Shown here one piece after another: positions 10,171 to 20,440 of a stretch of DNA of 64,000 nt. The position numbers and the translations under genes are program-made. Origin of the DNA: Piezodorus guildinii (taxonomy: Eukaryota; Arthropoda; Insecta; Hemiptera; Pentatomidae). Location: assembly GCA_023052935.1 (NCBI GenBank), contig CM041297.1:6066280-6130279 (forward strand). The letters are read 5' to 3'. Numbering within the stretch: position 1 is the first letter of the stretch; each line of letters opens with the position of its first letter. The notes under the pieces are model-generated. The model worked only from the letters and a program-made list of their open reading frames with translations, ran no database searches and was not told where the DNA came from.

Positions 10171-10737
10171 TAGACGCTGGATTCTTAAAGTAATATTTTT
10201 TTTTTTCTAAACCTAAAACCATTAATCTTCCACGAACTTCCATACATTCACATAAAAGATGATTTAAAATAATATTCTATTCGGTTATTTAAATAACCTT
10301 GCTTGCATGCTGGGCTCAGTATAGAGATTAGTATTCAAAGATAATTTCGATAAACCTAAGCTTCTGTTTTTTCAATCACTAAATAAATTCCACAGTATAT
10401 TTTTGGAATGACATTCCTTTATGCAGAAATGGTCTGGTTTGAGAATTAAATATTTAATCGAGCGTTTAAAATTGTCGAGACATTTTTTATAATTTTGTCA
10501 ATATGAATTTACGTAGTAACTAAAATTATATTTATAATAACTCCTAAAAATCAATGTTCCGTAAAAAGATAAAATTTAGACTAAAAATGATACTATATAA
10601 TTTATTATCTTTATTTTTATATTTCTTTCAATAATGTTATTGGCATCACAACCAAAATTTCACGTTATAATTAATCTATAACCTTATATCCCTCCAAAAA
10701 ATTCATAATTAAATTCAACCTCTAACTCATAATGAAA
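10171..10737. other. Unassigned AT-rich stretch
   Basis: No reading frame or known repeat visible. Confidence 0.5.
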
Positions 10738-11445
10738 AAATCTGGTGCGGGCAACACACGACTTTCATTTACCTCCGTTTTTAAAATCGATTAAAGTATT
10801 TTCAAGTACAGTAAGAGATAAAAATCAGTGAAACCATTAAAGAATTAATTAAATGGAATTTCTATAGAAACATGTGTTTTATTAAAAAATCTATTATATT
10901 ACTATCTAAAATAATCAGTTTGTTTTATCGGGTTTTCATAACTCTCTATTAACTTTTAAAAACTTGTGTATAAGATAATATTTTTTCTAAAATCTTTAGC
11001 TTTCAAACGGTATATCATACATGTATATTACTGTTCTTATGTTCAAAAACAAAAAAATGCATTAAAACATATTCATTCTGTTTTCTCCTTTAGTTGAGTA
11101 TCGAATTCATCCAACTTTAAAATATCGGCATTTAAGCCCTGTCAGACGATTTTAATCAGAATACAACCTACATGATATTAAAGCCCATTAAATTATACAT
11201 CGATATAGCGAGTTTAATCAAAATCGTCAGAACCGTTTTCGAGAAAATCGAAAAAAAAGGTACAAAATGCATGGTATAAAGTGCTTCTTCTGGTAAGCTC
11301 ATTTGGATGAAAAAAGTTTTGTAATGTCTCGGACGTATATTTGTCTTAAATATGAAATTTCAGTTTTATAGGAATTTTCGTTTCCGCTCGGGAGTTACCA
11401 CACACACACACACACACACACTAGAATTCGAAATATTTTCCCTTA
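10738..11445 (+). mobile_element. Family H copy, 3' damaged
   Basis: Intact left end (TCTGGTGCGGGCAACACACG), the GTATATCATACATGTATATT block, and the internal (CA)n tract at 11399-11421. The 3' end jumps from the microsatellite to GAATTCGAAATATTTTCCCT, so the terminal palindrome is lost. Confidence 0.88.
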
Positions 11446-11711
11446 AATCAAATCAATTAAATAAATGGCTTATCTTGAAGAAATAATAAAATAAAGCCTT
11501 TTAGTTTTGTTATTTATTTAAACAAAATTTCATAATTTGGTTTAATTTACTTTAAATTTTATATTTAATATTTCATCAATGAATGATTTTCGTACTTTTT
11601 TGCCTTTAGAAGACTGGTTAAGACTTTTTGAGAGATTTGGTCTTATAAAACCTCAATTAATATATTAATATCACTGAAAAAAGAAATAAATAGTTTAAGT
11701 ATTAAATCAGT
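11446..11711. other. Unassigned AT-rich stretch
   Basis: No feature recognised. Confidence 0.5.
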
Positions 11712-11975
11712 GGAAGCTCCTTGTTTTATTATGCCTAATCAGAGGATACTACAGGAGTCCTAAATTTTGCCTTGACAGGTTTTATTAGGATAGGGATCTT
11801 TATCGGGTACCTTACATCGCACAGACCCGGAACCACGTTTTTATGTCTCCTCCGAACGACGACATAACTAAAGATTTTTTAATACCATAAAATATCCTAG
11901 AGCCACCGGCCAGTTTTGAAACTGCTTTTGTCATAAAATGCTGTTATGCTATCCATTACACCACAGGTGACCCCT
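11712..11975 (-). mobile_element. SINE-A copy, diverged
   Basis: Body blocks and head (CCACAGGTGACCC at the right end) recognisable. The left-hand tail is degraded. Confidence 0.78.
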
Positions 11976-12354
11976 TATTTCACTGTTATTTAGGCCAGAA
12001 TTCATCCTAAATAATTTTAACAAGAGACGTTCTACTGTTCACAGTTTCCTGGTCGGCATGAAATGAGATTACCACTTGTGCAAACTACATTATTGTAATA
12101 AAACCACGTGGTATCATATTATTATTTTTTCCTCATACCGTAATGAATAATACATACGACATATCATTAATGTTGGATAGAATTATTTTTCAGACCAGGT
12201 AATCAGCCAATTATCAATGTCAATAAATAGTTTGAAGAAACTTATTATTTATGTATTTTCATACTTTTTATAATTTACAAATAACTGTGAATTAACAAAA
12301 AAAAAAATTTAGTTTATTTTCAATTTTCTCAACTTCAAAGTACATTGAAATCAA

Positions 12355-12450
12355 TGATTTTTCACTCCATTAAAAAATCTTGGAGCCATCCGTCGGATTT
12401 GAACCCGTGAGACTGGACATAGAATGCTGTTATGCTGGCAACTACAGCAT
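12355..12450 (-). mobile_element. SINE-A head fragment
   Basis: About 95 bp: TCCATTAAAAAATCTTGGAG, B-box region, and part of the A-box side. Confidence 0.65.
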
Positions 12451-12471
12451 ATTTTATTTTAGTATTTTATA

Positions 12472-13109
12472 GTCTTGTCACGGTTGAACAGATCCGATAC
12501 CTAAGACTGCACCTGGACAAACGTCTTATTTGGAACCCTCACACAAGACTGAAAAGACATGCATGAAACTGCCCGACGTTTTCGACTACTTCAACATTTA
12601 CTAGACAAACGCTCTAACCTTCCACTTAACTACAAAAGGCTCATCTATATGTCTATCATCAGACCGATATGGACTCACGGAGCAGAGATTTGGGGCTCCA
12701 CTAAACCATCAAATTCTTCCCGTCTCCAATCCTTGCAATCAAAAATCCTTCGAAAAATCCTCAACGCTCCTTGCTTTGTCACAAATAAACTCATCCATAA
12801 AGACCCTAACGTTCCCTATGTTGGTGACTTGGCGCGAACCATGTACCACTCCTTTCATGACAAACTCCATTCCCACTCTAATCCACTTGTTTCAATCCTT
12901 GCTTCCTCTACAATCCCTGATAATCCTCCGAGGCGTCTGAAAAAAAAGTGGCCACGAGACCTTCTAGTTTAATATAGTCTTTGGAAAGCTGCCAATGGGT
13001 AGTATCCCCACATGTGAATCCATGACATTTGTATCTTGTATCTCATTTACTAGATGTATATCATTATACAGTTGTAAATAGCAATAAATCTATTAAAAAA
13101 AAAAAAAAA
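12472..13109 (+). mobile_element. Jockey-like LINE, 5' truncated
   Basis: C-terminal part of ORF2, a short 3' UTR with the family signature GCCAATGGGTAGT, and a poly-A tail at 13095-13109. Flanked by similar GTATTTTATA/GTATTTTAAA sequences, a likely target duplication. The insertion lies at the edge of a family H copy. Confidence 0.82.
12559..12972 (+). pseudogene. Jockey-like ORF2 C-terminus
   Basis: A 137-codon frame after the reverse transcriptase core: thumb-like segment (LLDKRSNLPLNYKRLIYMS), the strongly conserved PIWTHGAEIWGSTKPSNSS, then the basic end PRRLKKKWPRDLLV. The upstream palm region is absent because of 5' truncation. A short indel near 12555-12565 breaks continuity with the preceding EQIRYLRLHLDKR segment. 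In an intact element the protein copies its own RNA into DNA. Other copies in this window share the same C-terminus. Confidence 0.8.
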
Positions 13110-13476
13110 GTATTTTAAAGATTCTATAATAATAACCATATCATCTTGTTACCGTTGATAAAAAACAGGCAAATATGTAAGTTTCCAACTAAAGGAAAAA
13201 ACTGAAAAAATTATTTTTTTTTTTTTTTTTTTTTTAATGCAATTTTTTGTTTTTGAACATAAGAACAGTAATATACATGTATAATATACCGTTGGAAAGC
13301 TGACGATTTTAGAAAAAAAATATTATCTTATGCATTCTATTATAAAAGTTAACGGAGAGTAATTAAAAGCCGACAAAACAAACTGATTGTCTAGATAATA
13401 ATATGATAGATTATTTAATAAAACACATGTTTCTATTAAAGTCCAATTTCAATAATTCTTTTACAATTTATTTTCG

Positions 13477-14742
13477 CGTAGGTTAGGTTAGGTTACTTTG
13501 TTTTCTTAGGCGATATAGCTTTTTTCAGTCAAATTCATAATTTTTTCAGTCAAATTCATAATTTTTTCAGTCAAATTCATAATTTTTTCAGTCAAATTCA
13601 TAATTTTTTCAGTCAAATTCATAATGTTTTCAGTCAAATTCATAATTTTTTCAGTCAAATTCATAATTTTTTCAGTCAATTTCATAATTTCTTGTACCCA
13701 TTTTATACAGTTAATTTAATGAGGTTTTGCTACTAAGAACTTAACATTTTTATTAAATCTTGTTGTTGTTTATCCATTTAACGTCACTTTATGTTACTGT
13801 GCTTAATCCGACGGTGCAGCGGGAGTCCTAAGTTTTGTCAAACCAGGATTACTTAAGATAAGGATCTTTTACCAGTTCCACTTTTTAAATCTTTTAAGAG
13901 TCATCGGTGGTGCACAAATATAGGACAATCTGCTGGTTTTAGACTTGCGACCTTAAGCATAGAAGGCTGTTATGCTAGCCACTACTCCACAGGTGACCCT
14001 TTATGCATTCAAAAAGGAGTTAAGGATTAATATATCGAAAGTCACGGGTTCAAACCCATCAGATTCAAACACCCTTTTGAATGCATAAAGGGTCACCTGT
14101 GGCGTAGTGGCTAGCATAACATCCTTCTATCCAATAGATCACGAGTTCATACCTGGCAGATGTCCCTATATTTGCTTTTAGGGAGTAAAAATCCTTGGTT
14201 ATTTCGTCCTTTAAAAGAGGTTGTTATGCTAGCCACTACTCCACAGGTGACCCTGGATGCATTCAGCAAGGAGTTAAAGATTAATATGTCCAAGGTCACG
14301 TGTTCAAACCCGGCAGATCAAACACCTTGTTGAATGCATTTTGGGTCACCTGTGGAGTAGTGGCTAGCATAACGGCCTTCTATGCTTAAGGTCGCAAGTC
14401 TAAAACCAGCAGATTGTCCTACATTTGTGCACCACTGATGACTCTTAAAAGATTTAATAAATGGAACTCGTAAAAGATCCCTTATCTTAAGTAAACCTGG
14501 ATAGACAAAACTTGCAACCCCCCTGCACCGTCGGATTAAGCACAGTAACATAAAGTGACGTTAAATGGATAAACAACAACAAGATTTAATAAAAAGGTTA
14601 AGTTCTTGGTAGCAAAAACTCATTAAATTAACTGTATAAAATGGGTACAAGAAATTATGAAATTGACTGAAAAAATTATGAATTTGATTGAAAAAATTAT
14701 GAATTTGACTGAAAAAATTATGAATTTGACTGAAAAAAGCTA
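13477..14742. mobile_element. Palindromic composite with several SINE-A heads (copy 1)
   Basis: Long imperfect palindrome. From outside in: tandem 21-bp repeats on the left (13511-13690) and their reverse complement on the right (about 14640-14740); a unique spacer (13690-13760, mirrored 14565-14640); a SINE-A body on each side pointing inward-out; and in the middle three or more tRNA-like heads and lone B-box modules separated by small hairpins based on TGCATTCAA. A short TTAGG-type run (GTTAGGTTAGGTTA) sits at the left edge. Related copy at 40355-41176. Confidence 0.75.
13511..13690. repeat. 21-bp tandem repeat array
   Basis: About eight near-identical units of TTTTTTCAGTCAAATTCATAA form the outer left arm of the composite. 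About four to five units occur inverted at 14640-14740, and three in the second composite at 40358-40425. Confidence 0.9.
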
Positions 14743-14828
14743 TATTTTCGTTTATAAATTTATTTGAAAATTCTTGAATTGATATAAAAAATGTAGGTGT
14801 GTGAAAGTGTGTTGCGCGCCCAGATTTT

Positions 14829-15327
14829 TTCTTTTGGTTTATCAACTTACTTTTCTTTACATTCTGTTTGTATAAATTATGTTATTTAATGTAATTTATA
14901 TTATGTAATAAAAATACGCGTTGTATCACAAGATGGTACGCTTAGAAATGAATGCACCCATTGCAGGGTTACTGTAATGAGGAAAACGTTGAAGTGTATG
15001 TATTTCCTTATACGGCATTGAATATATATTAAACACATATCAAGTGTAATATGTTAATATAGCCACGTGTAAGTATATTATCCCTATCCATCTCTATATA
15101 GGAGTGGATATTGAAATATATATGTATATATCTAGAGACGGTATAATGAACTGATTACTGGGTCTGTCTCAGCAACTGGTTCTGGTTGGTTCGGTTCGAG
15201 AGCAATTAAGATGGAAATCACTGTCTGAGTGGTGTATATTTATTAACTTACTAGATTAATGTAATAATTTAAGTTATATTAATAAATATATTATATTAAA
15301 AAAAAAAAGATAAAAATATGAACTCAC
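14829..15327. other. Single-copy-looking AT-rich sequence
   Basis: Free of the repeat families seen elsewhere. Downstream (minus-strand sense) of the possible microexon at 15328-15359. No long frame. Confidence 0.45.
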
Positions 15328-15359
15328 CTATTTTGACCCAGGTTTAGAGATAGTCCTGT
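15328..15359 (-). other. Possible microexon of a minus-strand host gene
   Basis: On the minus strand a long polypyrimidine tract ends in TTTTTTGTTACAG, followed by 32 bp and then a strong donor, ATAG/GTGAGTTC. Read from phase 0 the segment gives TGLSLNLGQN plus two bases, with no stop. The sites are seen; that it is an exon is inference. An exon candidate on the same strand at 51404-51585 ends in phase 0, compatible with this start. Confidence 0.35.
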
Positions 15360-15477
15360 CTGTAACAAAAAAGAAAAGAAAAATTATAAATATAATTCAA
15401 GAATAAAATTGATAAGTTAAGTAGGTATTATGCAAAAATAAAGTCATTTAATGTTATTACCCCATTATTAAAAAATC

Positions 15478-16465
15478 TGGTGCAAGCAACACACGACTTT
15501 CACTTACCTCCGTTGTTAAAATAAATTAAAGAATTTACAAATACGCATTGAGATGAAGATGAGTAAAACTAATAAAGAGTAATTGAAATTGAATTTCTAT
15601 AGAAACATGTGTTTTATTTAAAAAATCTGTTCTATTATTATCTGTTTGTTTTATCGGCTTTTCATCACTTTTATTAACTTCTACAAGTTTGTGTATTAGA
15701 TATACGTCTATATTCAAAAACACGAAAATTGCATAAAAATATTTAGCCTTTATTTATCAATCCTAATTAGATGATGTGCCAATTTTTTTTTTTTTTTTTT
15801 TTTTTTGTTTTGATAAAAAATTAAAGGTTCTTTAGAAGAAGAAAATTTAAATAATCGGCATTTAAGTCCTGTTATACTATTTCAATCAGAATGAAACCTA
15901 CATGATATTAAAGCCTGTTCAATTTTACATCGATTTAGCTAGTTTAATCAAAATCGTTAGAGCCGTTTTTGAGAAAATCTTAAAAGTTGCAAAATGCATA
16001 GCAAAAAGTTTCAGTCATAATTTCAGTCAGCTGATTATAGTGAAAAAGTTGCTGTAACATGTCGGGGATATAGTTGTCTTAAATATGAAATTTCGGTTTC
16101 GTACGACTTTTCGATTACGTGCTAGACTCATCACACACATATAAATAGACTTTTTTTTCGCGATTTTTTGGACTCAGGGGACCCTAAAACGTGTATTTCC
16201 GTCGAAAAATGGAATACAAAGAGCTAGGTCAGCTGATTTTAGTGACGAAATGTAGCAGTTATGTCCATAGTATAGTTATATTAAATATGAAATTTCAGTT
16301 TCGTACGAATTTTCGATTACGTGCTAGACTCATCACACACATACACACAGACCTTTTTTTCGGGATTTTTTGGACTCAGGGGACCCTTAAACGTGTATTT
16401 TCGTTAAAAACTAGAATTCGAAAATTTTCATGATCGCAATAATTTTCCTTACTATATACATATTT
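15478..16465 (+). mobile_element. Family H copy with internal tandem duplication
   Basis: Left end at 15478, right palindrome degraded near 16465. Two successive 3' modules occur, at about 16020-16205 and 16215-16410. Each has the CAGCTGATT, ATGAAATTTC, CGATTACGTGCTAGACTCAT and CTAAAACGTGTATTT-type blocks, so a roughly 185-bp tandem duplication is visible. Confidence 0.85.
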
Positions 16466-16534
16466 CATTTATAGTTAAGTTAATGTAATAAAAAATATAT
16501 GAATATATAAAGTAAAGAACGGTTTTGAAGTGAA

Positions 16535-16880
16535 TACACCCCGATGTTGGATTGGTTTAGGTTCGGCGCGCGAGCTGACGTCAGCCCGCCCCTATAATAT
16601 GGATTTATTAATACCCCCGGCGATAAATTTCCCGCTTCCTCAGCTTACTTTATCACATTTTTTCTCTTCTCTTCCACTCCATCGCCTGACTTTATCGCCG
16701 GGATTATCCTCGATAACGAAACGGACAAAGAGAAGAGAAAAGAATAGGAGGGAGTCCCCATTACCTTTCGGGACGCTATATTTAGTCGGGGGGAGCCACA
16801 AGTGGGGAGGATTCCACTTCGGGTGCAACAGGTGTGGAGGTGTGGTCAGGTCTGTATGGAGCAATGGTTAAAAAGAAATT
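16535..16880. promoter_or_regulatory. GC-rich island with a CRE-type palindrome
   Basis: About 350 bp, clearly GC-richer than the flanks, containing TGACGTCA at 16576-16583 (the full CREB/ATF site), a CG-dense segment (GGCGCGCGAGC), and a purine-rich stretch. Overlapping frames on both strands here look compositional, not conserved. It may be a promoter, a first exon, or part of an unrecognised element. Confidence 0.3.
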
Positions 16881-16934
16881 TATTTCGCGGAACCCTTCAT
16901 ACAATCATTTCAATGGCAAGGAGTCCTTAAATCC

Positions 16935-17690
16935 TAATTTTTTTTATTTTTATTTAAAGTAATTTACAACTGTATTTAAATCAATACAACAAGTAAATAG
17001 GACATATGGTTAGAACACAAGTAGTCCTGTGAAGAAACTATCCAATGTCTAATTTATGGTAGGAGGTCTCTTGGCCATCTTCTTTTAAGGCGCCTCGGTG
17101 GATTGTCAGGAATAGATATGGAGGAGAGGTCACGGATATTGTGGGTTTGAGTGGGTTTCCAATGAAGAGAGGTATATCTGTAACTGGCCAAGCCTTTCAC
17201 AAATGGGATATTTAAGTCATTATGGATAATTTTATTCATGCCGAAATAAGGAGCATTTAGAATTTTGGTCTGTAAGAATTCGATGTGGGAGGAATTAGAT
17301 GGCTTAGTAGAGCCCCACAGCTCGATGCTATATGTCCAGATGGGTCTGATGATAGTAACATAAATGAGTTTTTTGTAATAAATTGCAAGTTTTGAAAGTC
17401 TTTCTAGTAAGTGTTGTAGTGATCGGTATCTACGGGCGGTTTCTTGTCGTTTAAGTTTCGTATAAGGATTCCATGTAAGAATTTGTCAAGGTGGAGTCCT
17501 AAGTACCGAATCTGTTCAACAGGTGTAAGTAGGATATTGTTTAAGGATACGGTGGGGCAGGAAGTCATAGGTTTATAGGTGTAGAGTGAAGGTAATTTGA
17601 TGGGATTTGTTAGGATTTATTTTAATTTTTCAGTTTTGACATCATTCTTTAATGGCTGATAGATGGTTCTGTAGGATAAATACCAGATTA
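16935..17690 (-). mobile_element. Jockey-like LINE, 5' truncated
   Basis: Minus-strand copy with A/T-rich 3' end near 16940. The conserved C-terminus (NPPRRLKRRWPRDLLP) is encoded at about 17054-17130, the PIWTYSIELWGSTK-like block near 17300-17350, and the palm-distal region near 17500-17690. Several frameshifts and stops interrupt the reading frame. Confidence 0.82.
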
Positions 17691-17817
17691 CTTCCATAGT
17701 GTGGTATTTATTAACTTAAAAATTTTGTGGCTGAAAGAAGGATTTGTAAATTAACGTTGTTTTTTAAATTTTTTTATAACCTTTGTCCCTTTCCAAATGA
17801 TTAACAAGAAAACAATT

Positions 17818-18090
17818 AGGGGTTACCTGTTTTGTAGTGGTTAGCGTATGCATAAGATGCCCAAGATCGCAGTATGTGGCTCTAGGAAGTTTTAAAGTGA
17901 GTAAAAACTTCTCGTTTGAGCCGTCCTTCGTAGGGAACGTAAAATAGTGGGTCCGAGACTGTGCGATGTCAGGTACTCGTTAAAGATTCATATCCTAATT
18001 AAACCTGGAAAGGCAAAATTTAGGACTCCCACTGTAGTATCGTCCGATTAGCCAAAATAGCATATAATGACGTTAAATAAATAAGCAATA
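17818..18090 (+). mobile_element. SINE-A copy
   Basis: Head GGTTACCTGTTTTGTAGTGG, body, and tail GACGTTAAATAAATAAGCAA; diverged B box. Confidence 0.85.
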
Positions 18091-18119
18091 TAAACTGGGC
18101 AAAGATCACAATTTGACAT

Positions 18120-18305
18120 ACTAAATTATAGAACTTCTGTTCACGCCTTGCAAACGAACCCCAGACAGCATCGCTCCGAAGACGCCCTATTGATATTCCA
18201 GCCGTGAGATTGGAGATAGAATTGAATATCCGGACGGCCTAATCTTGAAGCTCCACCTTACAGAATGGCCTCTGGATCACTCTTGTCATCTCTCATCCTC
18301 AAGTT
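18120..18305 (-). other. Coding-like, single-copy-looking stretch
   Basis: GC-richer than its surroundings. On the minus strand one frame gives about 55 codons with one TAG (includes NSISNLTAGISIGRLRSD). A shorter neighbouring frame (NLRMRDDKSDPEAIL) is preceded by a CTACTAAAG acceptor-like site and ends at a GTAAGG donor-like site. No family recognised. Confidence 0.25.
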
Positions 18306-18524
18306 ATCTTTAGTAGAGGTATATTAAGCAGGGGAATAGTTAAATAACTACATCAATAATTATGTAATGTCTCTATTGACGTGCACATGTAGTTTGGTTT
18401 TATTATTTTAAACTCTTAACATTTGTAATCGATCAAAATAAAAAATTTTACCTTCCCCAAAATATGAGACCTTACGTATTAAAATACGAATTAAAAACAG
18501 GCGTTGCCTGTACCATGGTTGTTA

Positions 18525-19214
18525 GAAACTGAAATTTCATATTTAAAACAACAATAGGCCCGATATGTTACAGAAACTTTTTCATCAATATCAGCTAACA
18601 AGACGAGTCACTTTATACCATGCATTTGCACCTTTTTACGATTTTCTCAAAAACGGCTCGAACGATTTTGATTAAACTCGCTATATCGATGTAAAATTGA
18701 ACGGGCTATAATATGATGTAGGTTTCATTCTGATTTAAATTGTCTGACAGAGCTTAAATGCCGGTATTTTAAGTTGTCTTCATCTAAATTATATAAAAAT
18801 AACGATATCATCTTGTTACCATTAATAAAAAAAAAACAGGCAAATATATAAGTTGAAAGAATTCGATATCCAACTAAAGGAGATTAATGCAAAAATATGT
18901 TTTTTAATTTTTAATTTTTTGTTTTAAACAGTAATATACATGTATAATATACCGTTGGAAAGCTAAAGATTTTAGAAAAAATATTATCTTATACACAAGC
19001 TTTTAAAAGTTAAGTGAGAGTGATGAAAAGCCGAAAAAACTAACTGATTATTTTAAATAATAATATAATAGATTTTTTAATAAAACACATGTTTCTATAG
19101 AAATTTCATTTAACTAATTCTTTAATGGTTTCACTCATTTTTATCTCTAGCTGTATTTGAAAATTCTTTAATTGATTTTAAAACGGATATAAGCGAAAGT
19201 AGTGTGTTGCCCGC
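18525..19214 (-). mobile_element. Family H copy lacking its 3' end
   Basis: Begins in the ACTGAAATTTCATATTT block and runs to the left end (AGTGTGTTGCCCGC), where the jockey copy starts. The terminal palindrome and microsatellite are absent. Confidence 0.85.
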
Positions 19215-19765
19215 TGTGCTAATATACAAAACAGTACCGAAACCTATCTGGACCCACGGACTTGAACTGTGGGGGACAGCCAAATTTTCTAACATCAAAC
19301 GCATTCAATCCTTCCAATCCAAAGTCCTCCGAACAATAGTTAATGCTCCTTATTATGTATCCAACCATACCTTACACCGCGACCTAAATATTCCATTTAT
19401 TTTAGACCTTATGCCATTAATATTCTCTAAATTCCATCAGAACCTTATCCATCACCCTAATCCCCTAGCTCAATCCTTATCCAGCTCCACACATCCTTAC
19501 CATCCTCCTAGAAGTTTGAAACGGCAGTGGCCTCGTGACCTCTTGTAACATGTATATTGGAGTTCTAGCATTGGCTAGATTCTCCACTCACGTGCTGTAT
19601 GCTTGAGAATTGTATATAGGTATGATTGACCTTTGTATTATTTATGTATATAGTATTATTATTATATAAATTTATTGTTTTGTATATATCGTGTGAATGT
19701 AGTATGAATGTTGTACTTTATCACTATTAAAAATGTCCTTTAATTGGACTGATCGTAATATTACT
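19215..19765 (+). mobile_element. Jockey-like LINE, second subfamily, 5' truncated
   Basis: A 114-codon frame at 19204-19548 encodes the ORF2 end (IWTHGLELWGTAKFSNIKR ... PPRSLKRQWPRDLL), but differs through the middle from the GSTKPSNSS copies and has its own 3' UTR (ATTGGAGTTCTAGCATTGGC). A fragment of the same subfamily is at 55660-56036. 5' truncated with no palm domain. Confidence 0.82.
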
Positions 19766-19769
19766 CAAT

Positions 19770-20033
19770 AAATAATTGTTTCTAAAGAAAGAAATTCCAT
19801 TTAATTAATTCTTTAATGGCTTCACTCATTCTATCTTACTTAACGGTAGTGATAAAAAGTCGATAAAACAAACTAATTATCGTAGATAATAATATAATAG
19901 ATTATTTAATAAAACACATGTTTCTTTTAAAATCTAATGTAAATAATTTTTTAACAGTTGTTGAAAAAATTCTTAAATTTATATGAATAACGGAGGTAAG
20001 TGAAAGTCGTGTGTTGCCCGCACCAGATTTTTT
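19770..20033 (-). mobile_element. Family H 5' fragment
   Basis: Contains the AAAACACATGTTTCTTTTAA block and a complete left end (GTCGTGTGTTGCCCGCACCA). Confidence 0.85.
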
Positions 20034-20440
20034 GTGGATATAGATGATTAGAAATAGATTTTGTTAGTATATTATTTCTTCCTTTAACTTATGTACTTCA
20101 TCAACCCGCTAATTTTATTCCAATAACCGTAAAATAATGTCCTGAACCCCTGAGAATGCTGGAGAGATAGGACACCTTTAGAGCAGGGAGAAAGGAACGC
20201 CAGAAATGTGAGAAGTGTTATTTTCAAGTGGAGGCGACACAAGTTCCGAAAATACTCTGAGAGCCATTACTGCCCACGCGGTGGTTTGTACCATCTCGGT
20301 CCTAGGCCACCTCCAGGCTCGCATCTTACATTTCTTCTTCTAAAAGTATATAATTTCGTTTTTATTATATATCTTAATTAGTAAGTAATAACATTATTAG
20401 GAGCGAGGAGCTAACCGTAAAAAAAACAACAAAAAATAAA
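20034..20440. other. Unassigned, partly GC-richer stretch
   Basis: At 20150-20335 a plus-strand frame of about 65 basic codons (…FKWRRHKFRKYSESHYC…) is open, and a minus-strand frame is partly open as well. No family recognised. Confidence 0.3.

Larger units (their letters stand above)
13110..14828 (-). mobile_element. Family H copy split by the composite element
   Basis: Family H blocks occupy 13110-13476 and resume at 14751-14828, ending in a variant left end (GTGTGTTGCGCGCCCAGATT). The break duplicates TATTTTCG on both sides (13469-13476 and 14743-14750). Confidence 0.8.

Noticed and set aside
13511..13690. CRISPR-like array of regular short repeats
   Set aside because: Units are adjacent with no spacers, and the context is an insect transposon composite.
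14561..14845. A 94-codon frame with repeated FFSQIHN units
   Set aside because: It is the translation of the 21-bp repeat array in the composite.
16530..16871. A 113-codon plus-strand frame and a 74-codon minus-strand frame
   Set aside because: They overlap in the same GC-rich block and show no recognisable motif; composition explains both.
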